Assembly: GCF_007990265.1 (NCBI RefSeq)
Contig: NZ_BJWH01000019.1
Location: 1-64,000 of the forward strand
DNA: 64,000 nucleotides
Reading direction: 5' to 3'
Source of the DNA: Cellulomonas terrae
GTDB lineage: Bacteria > Actinomycetota > Actinomycetes > Actinomycetales > Cellulomonadaceae
Shown: piece after piece, positions 33,181 to 40,183 of the stretch
Numbering within the stretch: the first letter of the stretch is position 1
Layout of the letters: every line of letters begins with the position of its first letter
Position numbers and translations under genes: made by a program
The notes under the pieces: generated by a model
Told to the model about the DNA's origin: nothing
The model's input: only the letters and a program-made list of their open reading frames with translations
Database searches by the model: none

Positions 33181-33324
33181 ATGCCCAGACCGCTCAAGTC
33201 CGCGCTCGTGGTCCTCACCGTGCTCGGCTCGCTGGCCATCGCGCCGAGCTCAGCCGTCGCCGACGGGCCCACCAGCACGGTGACCTCCGGCGGCGCCAGC
33301 GGCTGCTGCAAGATCATCAACTGA
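33181..33324 (+). CDS. Small secreted peptide precursor, candidate pheromone
   Basis: 47 residues from ATG 33181, with GGAG 9 bases upstream (an in-frame ATG at 33166 has a weaker site). A classical signal peptide is visible: a basic start (MPRPLKS), a hydrophobic core (ALVVLTVLGSLAIA) and a cleavage site AVA before Asp28. The mature part would be about 20 polar, Ser/Thr/Gly-rich residues ending SGCCKIIN, with two adjacent cysteines. Nothing in it suggests an enzyme. It precedes an XRE-TPR regulator by 92 bases in the same direction, the layout of Phr/PapR-like signalling peptides. Toxin, bacteriocin-like or structural roles remain possible. I know no family for it. Confidence 0.6.
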   Translation: MPRPLKSALVVLTVLGSLAIAPSSAVADGPTSTVTSGGASGCCKIIN

Positions 33325-33325
33325 C

Positions 33326-33380
33326 CCACCCCCCTGATGCACAGCAGAGGCTGACGAAACGCCGTCTCTGCGGGGGGTGG
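33326..33380 (+). terminator. Hairpin between the peptide gene and the HTH-TPR regulator gene
   Basis: Immediately after the peptide stop, CCACCCCCC (33326-33334) pairs with GGGGGGTGG (33372-33380), and an inner stem GCAGAG/CTCTGC (33344-33349, 33366-33371) extends it. An alternative pairing, GATGCAC (33336-33342) with GTGCATC (33380-33386), partly excludes it. It probably terminates the peptide mRNA before the regulator's own promoter. The two competing folds could also allow readthrough control. Confidence 0.5.
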
Positions 33381-33402
33381 TGCATCCGGGGGACGTCACA
33401 CA

Positions 33403-33416
33403 TACAATGACTGACC
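33403..33416 (+). promoter_or_regulatory. Leaderless -10 element of the HTH-TPR regulator gene, with ATGAC repeats
   Basis: TACAAT (33403-33408) lies 8 bases before ATG 33417 with no ribosome binding site, so a separate leaderless transcript is likely. ATGAC occurs at 33407-33411 and 33417-33421, 10 bp apart, and also in the arms of the inverted repeat at 32957-32979, which hints at a shared binding site. Confidence 0.45.
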
Positions 33417-34739
33417 ATGACCACGATTGCTGACCGGGTGCGCGACGCTCGGCTCGCCGCTGGGTTGTCCCAGACCTCGCTCGCGGGCTCCGCGTTCTCA
33501 CCCAGCTACATCTCCCTGATCGAGGCGGGTCATCGTGAACCGACTGACTCCGCGCTCGCCGTGCTGGCTACACGCCTGGGCACGACCCTCGAATACCTGA
33601 AGCACGGCGAGGACGGTCCCAACGAGGCGCGCACGCGCCTCGAGATCGACTACGCCAAGCTCGACATGACGCAGGGCGACGCCGTCGGCGCGCGGCGAAG
33701 GCTCGAGGCGCTGGACCTCGACATCGTCTCGCCGGCGGTCCGGGTCGACGCGCTGACGACGCTGGCGCACTCGTTCGAGGTCCTGGGAGACCTCGAGTCG
33801 GCCGTCGCCATCCTCGAGCCGCTCCTGGCGGACTCGCGGGGCCGGTCGCACCACGTCGAGTCGGCCAAGCTGGCCAACGCGCTGGTGGCAGCGTACCTCG
33901 AGGCCGGAGACCTGCACCGCAGCGTCGAGGTCGGTGAGCGCACGCTCGACGAGCTCGAGGCGGCCGACCTGACGGGGACGGACGAGCACCTGCGCCTGGC
34001 GTCCACAGTGCTGTGGGCCTACGTCGAGCGCGGTGACCTGCTCTACGCGACGCACCGGGCCGCCGAGCTCGTGCGGCTCGCGGAGTCGCTCGGGAGCCCG
34101 CGCGGTCGTGGCAGCGTCTACTGGAACGCGGCGCTCGTCGCGGAGCAGCGGCGCGACTACGAGCTCGCGCAGCGGTACACGGAGCGCGCGCTCGGCCTGC
34201 TGTCCGAGGGCGAGGCGGACCGTGACCTCCCGCGCCTGCGCCTCAACTACGCCTGGCTGCTGCTGCGCTCCGACCCGGTGGACCCGCGTGGCGCCCTCGA
34301 CCAGATCGAGCGTGCGACGCCCGGCCTGGCGGTCCTCGGCTCCGAGCTCGACCTGTCGCGCGTCGACGTCGAGAGCTCCCGGGCGCACCTCCTGCTCGGC
34401 GACGTCGACGCCGCGGAACGGTTCGCCAACGCCGCGCTCGAGCGGCTGGGCGACCCGCCTCGGCTCGAGACGGCGTTCGCGCAGCTCTCCCGCGGCGACG
34501 CGCTGCACGCGCGGGGCGACGTCGTGGGTGCGGCACGGGCGTACGAGTCGGCGGCCGACCTGCTCGGCATGATGTCGGCGTCCCGGCAGTCCGCGTCCGC
34601 GTGGCGCGACCTGGGTGACCGGTACGCCATGCACGGCGACAGTGCCGCAGCCGCCCAGGCGTACGACCGCGCGCTGCGCGAGGCAGGCTTCCGTCCCACG
34701 ATCCCGCTCAGCTCCTGGGAGACCTGGTCGCTGATCTGA
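33417..34739 (+). CDS. XRE-family HTH regulator with TPR-like sensor region (RRNPP-like architecture)
   Basis: 440 residues. Residues 4-62 are an XRE helix-turn-helix (ADRVRDARLAAGLSQ, then PSYISLIEAGHREPTDSALAVLATRLG). The remaining 370 residues are helical and repeat-like: ALTTLAHSFEVLGDLESAVAILEPLLAD, ANALVAAYLEAGDLHRSVEVGERTL, WNAALVAEQRRDYELAQRYTERALGLL and SRAHLLLGDVDAAERFANAALERL match TPR helices with the A/G-Y/F spacing. An HTH followed by TPRs is the layout of peptide-sensing regulators (PlcR, Rgg, PrgX). It has its own leaderless promoter and follows a secreted-peptide gene. Peptide binding is inferred; some HTH-TPR proteins sense other partners. Confidence 0.82.
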   Translation: MTTIADRVRDARLAAGLSQTSLAGSAFSPSYISLIEAGHREPTDSALAVLATRLGTTLEYLKHGEDGPNEARTRLEIDYAKLDMTQGDAVGARRRLEALDLDIVSPAVRVDALTTLAHSFEVLGDLESAVAILEPLLADSRGRSHHVESAKLANALVAAYLEAGDLHRSVEVGERTLDELEAADLTGTDEHLRLASTVLWAYVERGDLLYATHRAAELVRLAESLGSPRGRGSVYWNAALVAEQRRDYELAQRYTERALGLLSEGEADRDLPRLRLNYAWLLLRSDPVDPRGALDQIERATPGLAVLGSELDLSRVDVESSRAHLLLGDVDAAERFANAALERLGDPPRLETAFAQLSRGDALHARGDVVGAARAYESAADLLGMMSASRQSASAWRDLGDRYAMHGDSAAAAQAYDRALREAGFRPTIPLSSWETWSLI

Positions 34740-34752
34740 TCGAGGTCGGAGA

Positions 34753-34795
34753 ACAGTGAAGGCGTCACCCCGCAGGGGGGGTGACGCCTTCACTG
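34753..34795. terminator. Strong terminator after the HTH-TPR regulator
   Basis: A perfect 19-bp stem (34753-34771 with 34777-34795) and a 5-base loop start 14 bases after the regulator stop. The symmetry allows action on both strands. It shares the GAAGGCG-x-CACCC arm with the next hairpin. Confidence 0.85.
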
Positions 34796-34837
34796 TCGTG
34801 CAGGGCAGATGACGAGGTCCGCCAGGGCGGAACAGCA

Positions 34838-34868
34838 GAAGGCGCCACCCGCACGGGGTGACGCCTTC
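34838..34868 (-). terminator. Terminator downstream of rpsT
   Basis: GAAGGCG-C-CACCC (34838-34850) pairs with GGGTG-A-CGCCTTC (34856-34868) apart from one mismatch. It lies 70 bases beyond the rpsT stop on the minus strand. The 198 bases between the regulator and rpsT hold only these two hairpins; I see no gene. Confidence 0.75.
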
Positions 34869-34937
34869 GCCGGTGCTCGTGCCGCTGACCGCGGCGACTG
34901 GCGGTCACGGCACGGCCGTGACCCGCTCAGCGGAAGA

Positions 34938-35198
34938 TCAGAGTGCGCCGACCGACTTCGCCAGCGCCGACTTCTTGTTGGCGGCCTGGTTCTCGTGGAT
35001 GACGCCCTTCGAGACGGCCTTGTCGAGCTTGCGCGACGCCTCGACGAGTGCCGTCGACGCGGCCTCCTTGTCGCCACCGGCGACGGCCTCGCGGACGCGA
35101 CGGATGTGCGTCTTGAGCTCGGACTTCACCGCCTTGTTGCGCAGGCGCGCCTTCTCGTTGGTGGTGATGCGCTTGATCTGGGACTTGATGTTGGCCAC
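34938..35198 (-). CDS. rpsT: 30S ribosomal protein S20
   Basis: 86 residues, the usual length. [30 protein letters not shown] is the characteristic basic N-terminal helix that binds 16S rRNA in the body of the small subunit. [16 protein letters not shown] closes the three-helix bundle. The gene is monocistronic on the minus strand with an approximately 130-base leader and a terminator on the other side. Confidence 0.97.
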   Translation of the reverse strand: MANIKSQIKRITTNEKARLRNKAVKSELKTHIRRVREAVAGGDKEAASTALVEASRKLDKAVSKGVIHENQAANKKSALAKSVGAL

Positions 35199-35303
35199 GT
35201 GTGGACTCTCTTGTGCGTTCGCCGAAGCGATCTGACAGGTCTAGAGGGCGCGCACAGCTCCGGGACATGGGCGTGGGGATACCCGCGGAGAGGAACTGGG
35301 CTT

Positions 35304-35327
35304 GTGCCCGCCGACCCGGGCGGACAC
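35304..35327 (-). other. Stem-loop in the presumed rpsT leader
   Basis: GTGCCCGCC (35304-35312) and GGCGGACAC (35319-35327) form a 9-bp stem with one G-U wobble in the minus-strand RNA. A possible -10 box TAACAT (minus strand, 35338-35343) would place it near the 5' end of an approximately 130-base leader. It may serve autoregulation by S20, which is known in Escherichia coli through a different structure. Confidence 0.35.
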
Positions 35328-35411
35328 GCGAGTGATCATGTTAGCAGGCGGGAGGCCCGGAGCAGAACGGCGTGACTGGTCTCACGGGGACCCCACCCTG
35401 CCCTCACGGGG

Positions 35412-35915
35412 CTACCAGCCCTGCGTGCGGCGCAGCTCCGTGGCCACCCTGTCGAACAGGGCCCGATCGACGACGGCGCCCTCGCGGCGGACCGCGGAGG
35501 GTCGCAGACGGAGCACCCGGTCGAGCCGGACCTCGCTGGGGCGTCGTCGGGAGTCCCAGGCGCCCGCGCCGATGTCCATCCAGACCCGCCCCCGGTGGGC
35601 CTCGAGGGCCGCGTCGCGCGAGTGGTCCTTGCTGGTGAGCATCAGGCCGAGCAGGTCGTCGGCGTCGCGCCCGATCAGCAGGACCGGCCGGTCCTTGCCC
35701 TGGCTCGGGTCGTCCTCGAACGGGACCCACGCCCAGACGATCTCGCCGGGGTCCGCGTCGCCGTCGAGCGCGGGGGCGTACTGGAGCCGGACGGTGCCGC
35801 GGTGGTCGGGCAGCGTCGTCCGCGCGGGGCGCGGTCGAGGGGCGGTGCCCGTCAGGCGGGCGACACCGTCGCGGAAGGCTCGTCGTACCCGGGTCCAGCG
35901 CGAGCTCGTCGTCAC
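35412..35915 (-). CDS. PemK/MazF-like protein with basic N-terminal extension, no adjacent antitoxin
   Basis: 167 residues from GTG 35915. The C-terminal 115 residues match the PemK/MazF fold: PGEIVWAWVPFEDDPSQGKDRPVLLIGRD with the conserved loop, LMLTSKDHS, DIGAGAWDSRRRPSEVRLDRVLRL and DRALFDRVATELRRTQGW. MazF toxins cleave mRNA. The first 50 residues are basic and Pro-rich, absent from short MazF toxins. No antitoxin gene is upstream or downstream, so it may be a domesticated family member rather than a toxin-antitoxin locus. Its -10 box TACGGT lies 6 bases before the start. Confidence 0.78.
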   Translation of the reverse strand: MTTSSRWTRVRRAFRDGVARLTGTAPRPRPARTTLPDHRGTVRLQYAPALDGDADPGEIVWAWVPFEDDPSQGKDRPVLLIGRDADDLLGLMLTSKDHSRDAALEAHRGRVWMDIGAGAWDSRRRPSEVRLDRVLRLRPSAVRREGAVVDRALFDRVATELRRTQGW

Positions 35916-35927
35916 GGAGCGACCGTA
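35916..35927 (-). promoter_or_regulatory. Leaderless -10 element of the PemK-like gene
   Basis: On the minus strand, TACGGT (35922-35927) is followed by 6 bases and GTG 35915. Confidence 0.45.
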
Positions 35928-36007
35928 CCGGGCGCACGCGGCGCAGCGTCGTGGGCGCTCGACCCGCCGGTGCGGGTCCACGTAACGCGGCGTTATCACC
36001 GGGCGGA

Positions 36008-36020
36008 TACTGTCCGGATC
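36008..36020 (+). promoter_or_regulatory. Leaderless -10 element of the ATP-grasp operon
   Basis: TACTGT (36008-36013) is followed by 7 bases and ATG 36021. Confidence 0.5.
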
Positions 36021-37610
36021 ATGGCCGACCTGTTCGACGACTACCCGACCGGACCGGCGTGGGACGAGATGATCGACCCCGACGGTGGCGGCTCCCGCGC
36101 GGCGTACTCCGGTCTGCACCGTGCGCTCGCGCAGCTCAGCGCCGGAGAGCTGCGCGCCCGCGCCGAGACGCTCGCCCGGTCGTACCTCGCGCAGGGCGTC
36201 ACCTTCGACTTCGCCGGCGAGGAGCGTCCGTTCCCGCTGGACGTCGTGCCCCGCGTGCTCGCGGGCGACGAGTGGGAGCACGTCGCCCCCGGGGTGGCTC
36301 AGCGGGTGCGGGCGCTCGAGGCGTTCCTGGCCGACGTCTACGGTCCGCAGCGCGCGATCGCCGACGGGGTGATCCCGCGCAGCGTCGTGGTGTCGTCGAC
36401 GAACTTCCTGCGTGCCGCGCGGGGCATCAACCCCCCGAACGGCGTCCGGGTGCACGTCTCGGGCATCGACCTGGTGCGGGACAGCCTGGGCGGCTGGCGG
36501 GTGCTCGAGGACAACGTGCGGGTGCCCAGCGGGGTCAGCTACGTGCTCTCGAACCGCCGGGCGATGGCCCAGACGTTCCCCGAGCTGTTCGCCGCCCTGC
36601 GGATCCGGCCCGTCGCCGACTACCCCCGGCGTCTCCTCGCCGCACTGACGGCGGCGGCTCCGTCCGGGGTCGACGAGCCGACGGTGGTCGTGCTGACGCC
36701 CGGGGTGTTCAACAGCGCCTACTACGAGCACTCGCTGCTGGCCCGGACGATGGGGGTCGAGCTGGTGGAGGGCCGTGACCTGTTCTGCTCCGGCGGGCGG
36801 GTGTGGATGCGCACGACGCAGGGCCGGCGCCGGGTCGACGTCATCTACCGGCGGGTCGACGACGACTTCCTCGACCCCGTCGTGTTCCGCAACGACTCCT
36901 ACCTGGGCAGCCCGGGGCTCATGACGTGCGCGCGCAACGGCACCGTGACGATCGCGAACGCGGTGGGCAACGGGGTGGCGGACGACAAGCTGGTCTACAC
37001 CTACGTGCCCGACCTGATCCGGTACTACCTGAGCGAGCAGCCGATCCTGCGCAACGTCGACACCTGGCGCCTGGAGGAGCCCGAGGCGCTCGAGGAGGTG
37101 CTGGACCGGCTCGACGAGCTCGTCGTCAAGCCCGTCGACGGCTCGGGCGGGAAGGGTCTGGTCGTCGGACCGAAGGCCTCCGCGTCCGAGCTGGCGACGC
37201 TCAAGGTGCGGCTGCGTGAGGACCCGCGCGGCTGGATCGCGCAGCCGGTGGTCCAGCTCTCCACGGTCCCGACGCTCGTCGAGGACGGCCTGCGGCCGCG
37301 GCACACCGACCTGCGACCGTTCGCGGTCAACGACGGGGAGTCCGTGTTCGTGCTCCCGGGCGGGCTCACGCGCGTCGCGCTCCCCGAGGGCGAGCTCGTC
37401 GTCAACTCCTCGCAGGGTGGTGGGTCCAAGGACACGTGGGTGCTCGGGGGCGCGGTCCCGCGTCGGGCCGTCCGGCACCAGTCCGACCTTCCGCAGGCCG
37501 TCGCGCAGGATGCGGCGGTCCCCATCGACTCCAACCCCAACGACGTGCGCGCCCAGGTGATGCAGCAGCAGCAGGGCCGCACGACCACCGCAGGAGGTTC
37601 CTCGTGCTGA
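36021..37610 (+). CDS. Circularly permuted ATP-grasp protein (DUF404/DUF407)
   Basis: 529 residues. RPFPLDVVPRVL, GVHVSGIDLVRDSLGGWRVLEDN-type sequence, PSGVSYVLSNRRAM, TPGVFNSAYYEHSLLARTMGVELVEGRDL and VDVIYRRVDDDFLDP are the conserved core of this family. LVVKPVDGSGGKGLVVGP is the ATP-binding glycine loop, placed late because the fold is permuted. Such enzymes are predicted amide or peptide-bond ligases. The gene leads a conserved operon with an alpha-E protein and a transglutaminase-like protease (36021-39369). The metabolite or peptide made by such operons has not been identified, to my knowledge. A Gln-rich C-terminus precedes the next start. Confidence 0.92.
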   Translation: MADLFDDYPTGPAWDEMIDPDGGGSRAAYSGLHRALAQLSAGELRARAETLARSYLAQGVTFDFAGEERPFPLDVVPRVLAGDEWEHVAPGVAQRVRALEAFLADVYGPQRAIADGVIPRSVVVSSTNFLRAARGINPPNGVRVHVSGIDLVRDSLGGWRVLEDNVRVPSGVSYVLSNRRAMAQTFPELFAALRIRPVADYPRRLLAALTAAAPSGVDEPTVVVLTPGVFNSAYYEHSLLARTMGVELVEGRDLFCSGGRVWMRTTQGRRRVDVIYRRVDDDFLDPVVFRNDSYLGSPGLMTCARNGTVTIANAVGNGVADDKLVYTYVPDLIRYYLSEQPILRNVDTWRLEEPEALEEVLDRLDELVVKPVDGSGGKGLVVGPKASASELATLKVRLREDPRGWIAQPVVQLSTVPTLVEDGLRPRHTDLRPFAVNDGESVFVLPGGLTRVALPEGELVVNSSQGGGSKDTWVLGGAVPRRAVRHQSDLPQAVAQDAAVPIDSNPNDVRAQVMQQQQGRTTTAGGSSC

Positions 37611-38533
37611 GCCGGATCGCGGAGTCGCTGTTCTGGATCGGTCGGTACGTCGAGCGCGCGGACGACACGGCCCGCCTGCTCGACGTGCACGTGCAGATCC
37701 TGCTGGAGGACCCCTGGGCCGAGGAGGACCTGGCGTGCCGGTCGCTCCTGTCGGTGATGGACCGGGCCGCGCCGCCCGCGCACGTCGAGGTCGGGCGGGA
37801 GTTCGTGCTCGACATGCTCGCGTACGACCGGTTCGCGCCGTCGTCCATCGCGGGGTCGCTGGTGTCGGCGCGCGAGAACGCCCGACGAGCGCGCGAGATC
37901 ATCTCGACCGAGCTGTGGGAGTGCCTCAACGCGACCTGGAACCAGCTCCCGTCGCACATGCGGCCCGCGCGCCCGCACGACTACTTCACGTGGGTGCGGG
38001 AGCGCGCGGCGATCGTCGCGGGGATCATGGACTCCGCGACCTCGCGTGACGACACCTGGAACTTCATGGTGCTGGGCAGGTCGATCGAGCGTGCGGACAT
38101 GACGGCGCGGCTGCTGACCACCCGGGCGCTCGCCGGCTCCGCGGGACCGAGCTGGACCACGCTGCTGCGGTCCTGCGGTGCGCACGAGGCGTTCCTGCGG
38201 ATGTACCGCGGGGCCGCGTCCGACGAGCGGGCCGCCGGCTTCCTGCTGACCGACCGGCTCTTCCCCCGGTCCATCGTCTTCGCTCTCAACCAGGCCGAGG
38301 CGTGCCTGGCCAACCTCGAGGGCGCGTCGGACCGGGCGGCGGTCGACGACGCCCGGCGGCACATCGGGTACGTCCGCACCAACCTGGAGTACCGACCGTT
38401 GATCGAGGTCCTCGACTCCCTGCCCAAGGAGATGGAACGGGTGCAGCGCGCCTGCTCGGCAGCCTCGGACGCGATCCGGGGCCGGTACTTCCCGAGCGCG
38501 TCGTCGACGAACTGGGTGGGGGAGGCACTGTGA
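37604..38533 (+). CDS. Alpha-E domain protein (DUF403)
   Basis: 309 residues from GTG 37604, with AGGAGG 6 bases upstream, overlapping the ATP-grasp gene by 7 bases. The all-helical protein opens with MLSRIAESLFWIGRYVERADDTARLLDVHVQ and contains ARENARRAREIISTELWECLN and MVLGRSIERADMTARLL, repeating the E-R-A-D motif that names the alpha-E fold. No catalytic residues are known. It always travels with the ATP-grasp and transglutaminase proteins, so it is probably a structural or substrate-handling part of that system. Confidence 0.92.
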   Translation: MLSRIAESLFWIGRYVERADDTARLLDVHVQILLEDPWAEEDLACRSLLSVMDRAAPPAHVEVGREFVLDMLAYDRFAPSSIAGSLVSARENARRAREIISTELWECLNATWNQLPSHMRPARPHDYFTWVRERAAIVAGIMDSATSRDDTWNFMVLGRSIERADMTARLLTTRALAGSAGPSWTTLLRSCGAHEAFLRMYRGAASDERAAGFLLTDRLFPRSIVFALNQAEACLANLEGASDRAAVDDARRHIGYVRTNLEYRPLIEVLDSLPKEMERVQRACSAASDAIRGRYFPSASSTNWVGEAL

Positions 38534-39369
38534 GCAGGCTGCGGGTCGTGCACACGTCGACGTTCCGGTACGGCAGCGCCGTCGTGGCGTCGTACAACGA
38601 GGCGCGGATGACGCCGTTGTCGCAGCAGGGTCAGACGGTGCTGGAGACGCGGATCGACGTCCAGCCGCACACCGGCTGGTTCGAGTACCGCGACTACTGG
38701 GGCACGGCCGTGTCGGCGTTCGAGGTGCTGACCCCGCACGAGTCGATGGTGGTCACCGCCGAGCACCTGGTCGAGGTGGCCGAGCGGCCACCGCTGCGGT
38801 CGCCCGCGACCTGGGACACCCTCCGTGGTGCGGAGCTGCGCGACCGGCTGGCCGAGTTCCTCTCGGACACGCCGACGACCGCACCGCCCCCGGAGGTCGT
38901 GGAGCTCGCGCAGCGCGTGGCGGGGGAGCTGGAGCCCGCGGAGGCCGCGCTCGCGGTCTCCGCCGCGCTGCGGAACCAGATCGAGTACATCCCCGGGGTC
39001 ACCACCGTGCACACCCCAGCCGCCGAGGCGTGGACCGCCCGGGCGGGGGTGTGCCAGGACATCGCGCACCTCGTCGCGGGGGCGCTGCGGGCCATCGGGA
39101 TCCCGGCGCGGTACGTGTCCGGCTACCTGCACCCCGACTCCGGGGCGCCGGTCGGCACGACCGTGCTGGGTGACTCGCACGCGTGGGTCGAGTGGTGGGT
39201 GGGCGAGTGGTGCGCCTACGACGTGACCAATCGCGTCGTCGCGGGCGACCACCACGTGGTCCTCGCGCGCGGTCGGTCCTACGACGACGTCCCGCCGCTG
39301 CGCGGCATCTACGCCGGTGCGGGCACGCAGGCCGCCGAGGTCCAGGTGCAGATCACGCGCGAGGCGTGA
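38530..39369 (+). CDS. Transglutaminase-like cysteine peptidase family protein
   Basis: 279 residues from GTG 38530, overlapping the alpha-E stop by 4 bases. An N-terminal beta domain (VVHTSTFRYGSAVVASYNEARMTP) precedes the papain-like catalytic core. AGVCQDIAHLVAGALRAIGIPARYVSGYL has the nucleophile cysteine, LGDSHAWVEWWVGEWCAYDVTN has the histidine and aspartate, and PPLRGIYAG closes the domain. In this operon it may cleave or transfer the peptide or amide made by the ATP-grasp ligase. No signal peptide is present, so it acts in the cytoplasm. Confidence 0.93.
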   Translation: MSRLRVVHTSTFRYGSAVVASYNEARMTPLSQQGQTVLETRIDVQPHTGWFEYRDYWGTAVSAFEVLTPHESMVVTAEHLVEVAERPPLRSPATWDTLRGAELRDRLAEFLSDTPTTAPPPEVVELAQRVAGELEPAEAALAVSAALRNQIEYIPGVTTVHTPAAEAWTARAGVCQDIAHLVAGALRAIGIPARYVSGYLHPDSGAPVGTTVLGDSHAWVEWWVGEWCAYDVTNRVVAGDHHVVLARGRSYDDVPPLRGIYAGAGTQAAEVQVQITREA

Positions 39370-39372
39370 GAC

Positions 39373-40071
39373 TCACGGCGTCAGGCGTCGGCCGAGCGCG
39401 TCCTCGAGCGCGGCCGCGTCGCCGTCGACCGTGAGGCGCGCGTCGGCGGGCGTGGTGCGTCCCCACAGCAGCAGGGCGAGCGCCTCGGCCGGGCCGGCCA
39501 CGCCGACGGACGGGGTGCCCGACCCGCCGAGCAGCCAGGACCGCCCGGCGTCGTCCGCGACGAGGGCGACCGGCGCGGGCAGCGGCTCCATCCGGCCCAT
39601 CCGCTCCTGACGCGGCTGCATGACGGTCACCACCTCGTCGACGGTGTCCGCCCAGAGCGCGGGGTCGGCCGTCAGGCGCAGCCCACCGGCGGTCCGCAGG
39701 TCCCAGAGGTGGACGAGCGTCTCGTGGGTCTGGCGGCGGTGCCAGAACGACGCCGGGCCGTTCTCGACGAGGGTCCACGCGATCGCGTCCGGGCCGAGCT
39801 CGGTGAGGGTGTCCCGCAGCTCGGCGGCGCACGTCGCGTAGAGGTCCTCGAGGACGAACGGGCCGCGGCCCAGCGGCGTCTCCTGCTTCCGGCGCGCCTG
39901 CGCGGCCGCCCAGTGGTGGATGCGGGCCAGGTGGACGACGAGGTCCGTGACGCGCCAGCGGCCGCACCAGGGCACGCGGGTGGTCGGGTCGACCAGCGGG
40001 ATCGTGGCGAGGAACTGGCCCTGGAGCTCGCCGAGCGTCTCCAGGGACGTGAGACCGGGGGCCGTCGTCAT
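39373..40071 (-). CDS. Mycothiol-dependent maleylpyruvate isomerase/DinB-fold protein
   Basis: 232 residues. The N-terminal four-helix bundle shows [26 protein letters not shown] and [21 protein letters not shown], with the three-histidine metal site of the mycothiol-dependent maleylpyruvate isomerase family. The C-terminal half is a small alpha/beta SCP2-like domain ([38 protein letters not shown]). It is assigned to the family only; members include isomerases and S-transferases using mycothiol, and the substrate is unknown. It is convergent with the transglutaminase gene and divergent from lepA. Confidence 0.85.
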   Translation of the reverse strand: MTTAPGLTSLETLGELQGQFLATIPLVDPTTRVPWCGRWRVTDLVVHLARIHHWAAAQARRKQETPLGRGPFVLEDLYATCAAELRDTLTELGPDAIAWTLVENGPASFWHRRQTHETLVHLWDLRTAGGLRLTADPALWADTVDEVVTVMQPRQERMGRMEPLPAPVALVADDAGRSWLLGGSGTPSVGVAGPAEALALLLWGRTTPADARLTVDGDAAALEDALGRRLTP

Positions 40072-40170
40072 GGGACCATGGTGGGACCGACCACCGACAG
40101 CCGACCAGGCTGGCCGCGGTCACCGTCCGTCGGGAAGGCGCCACCTCGTGCGCCGCCCGACTTCAGCGCC

Positions 40171-40175
40171 AGGAG
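40171..40175 (+). promoter_or_regulatory. Ribosome binding site supporting a TTG start for lepA
   Basis: AGGAG is followed by 8 bases and TTG 40184. Longer frames upstream carry no conserved sequence. Confidence 0.5.
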
Positions 40176-40183
40176 CAGTCCGC

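Noticed and set aside
35199..36020. Antitoxin gene for the PemK-like protein
   Set aside because: No small acidic or AbrB/RHH-like ORF was seen on either strand beside it.
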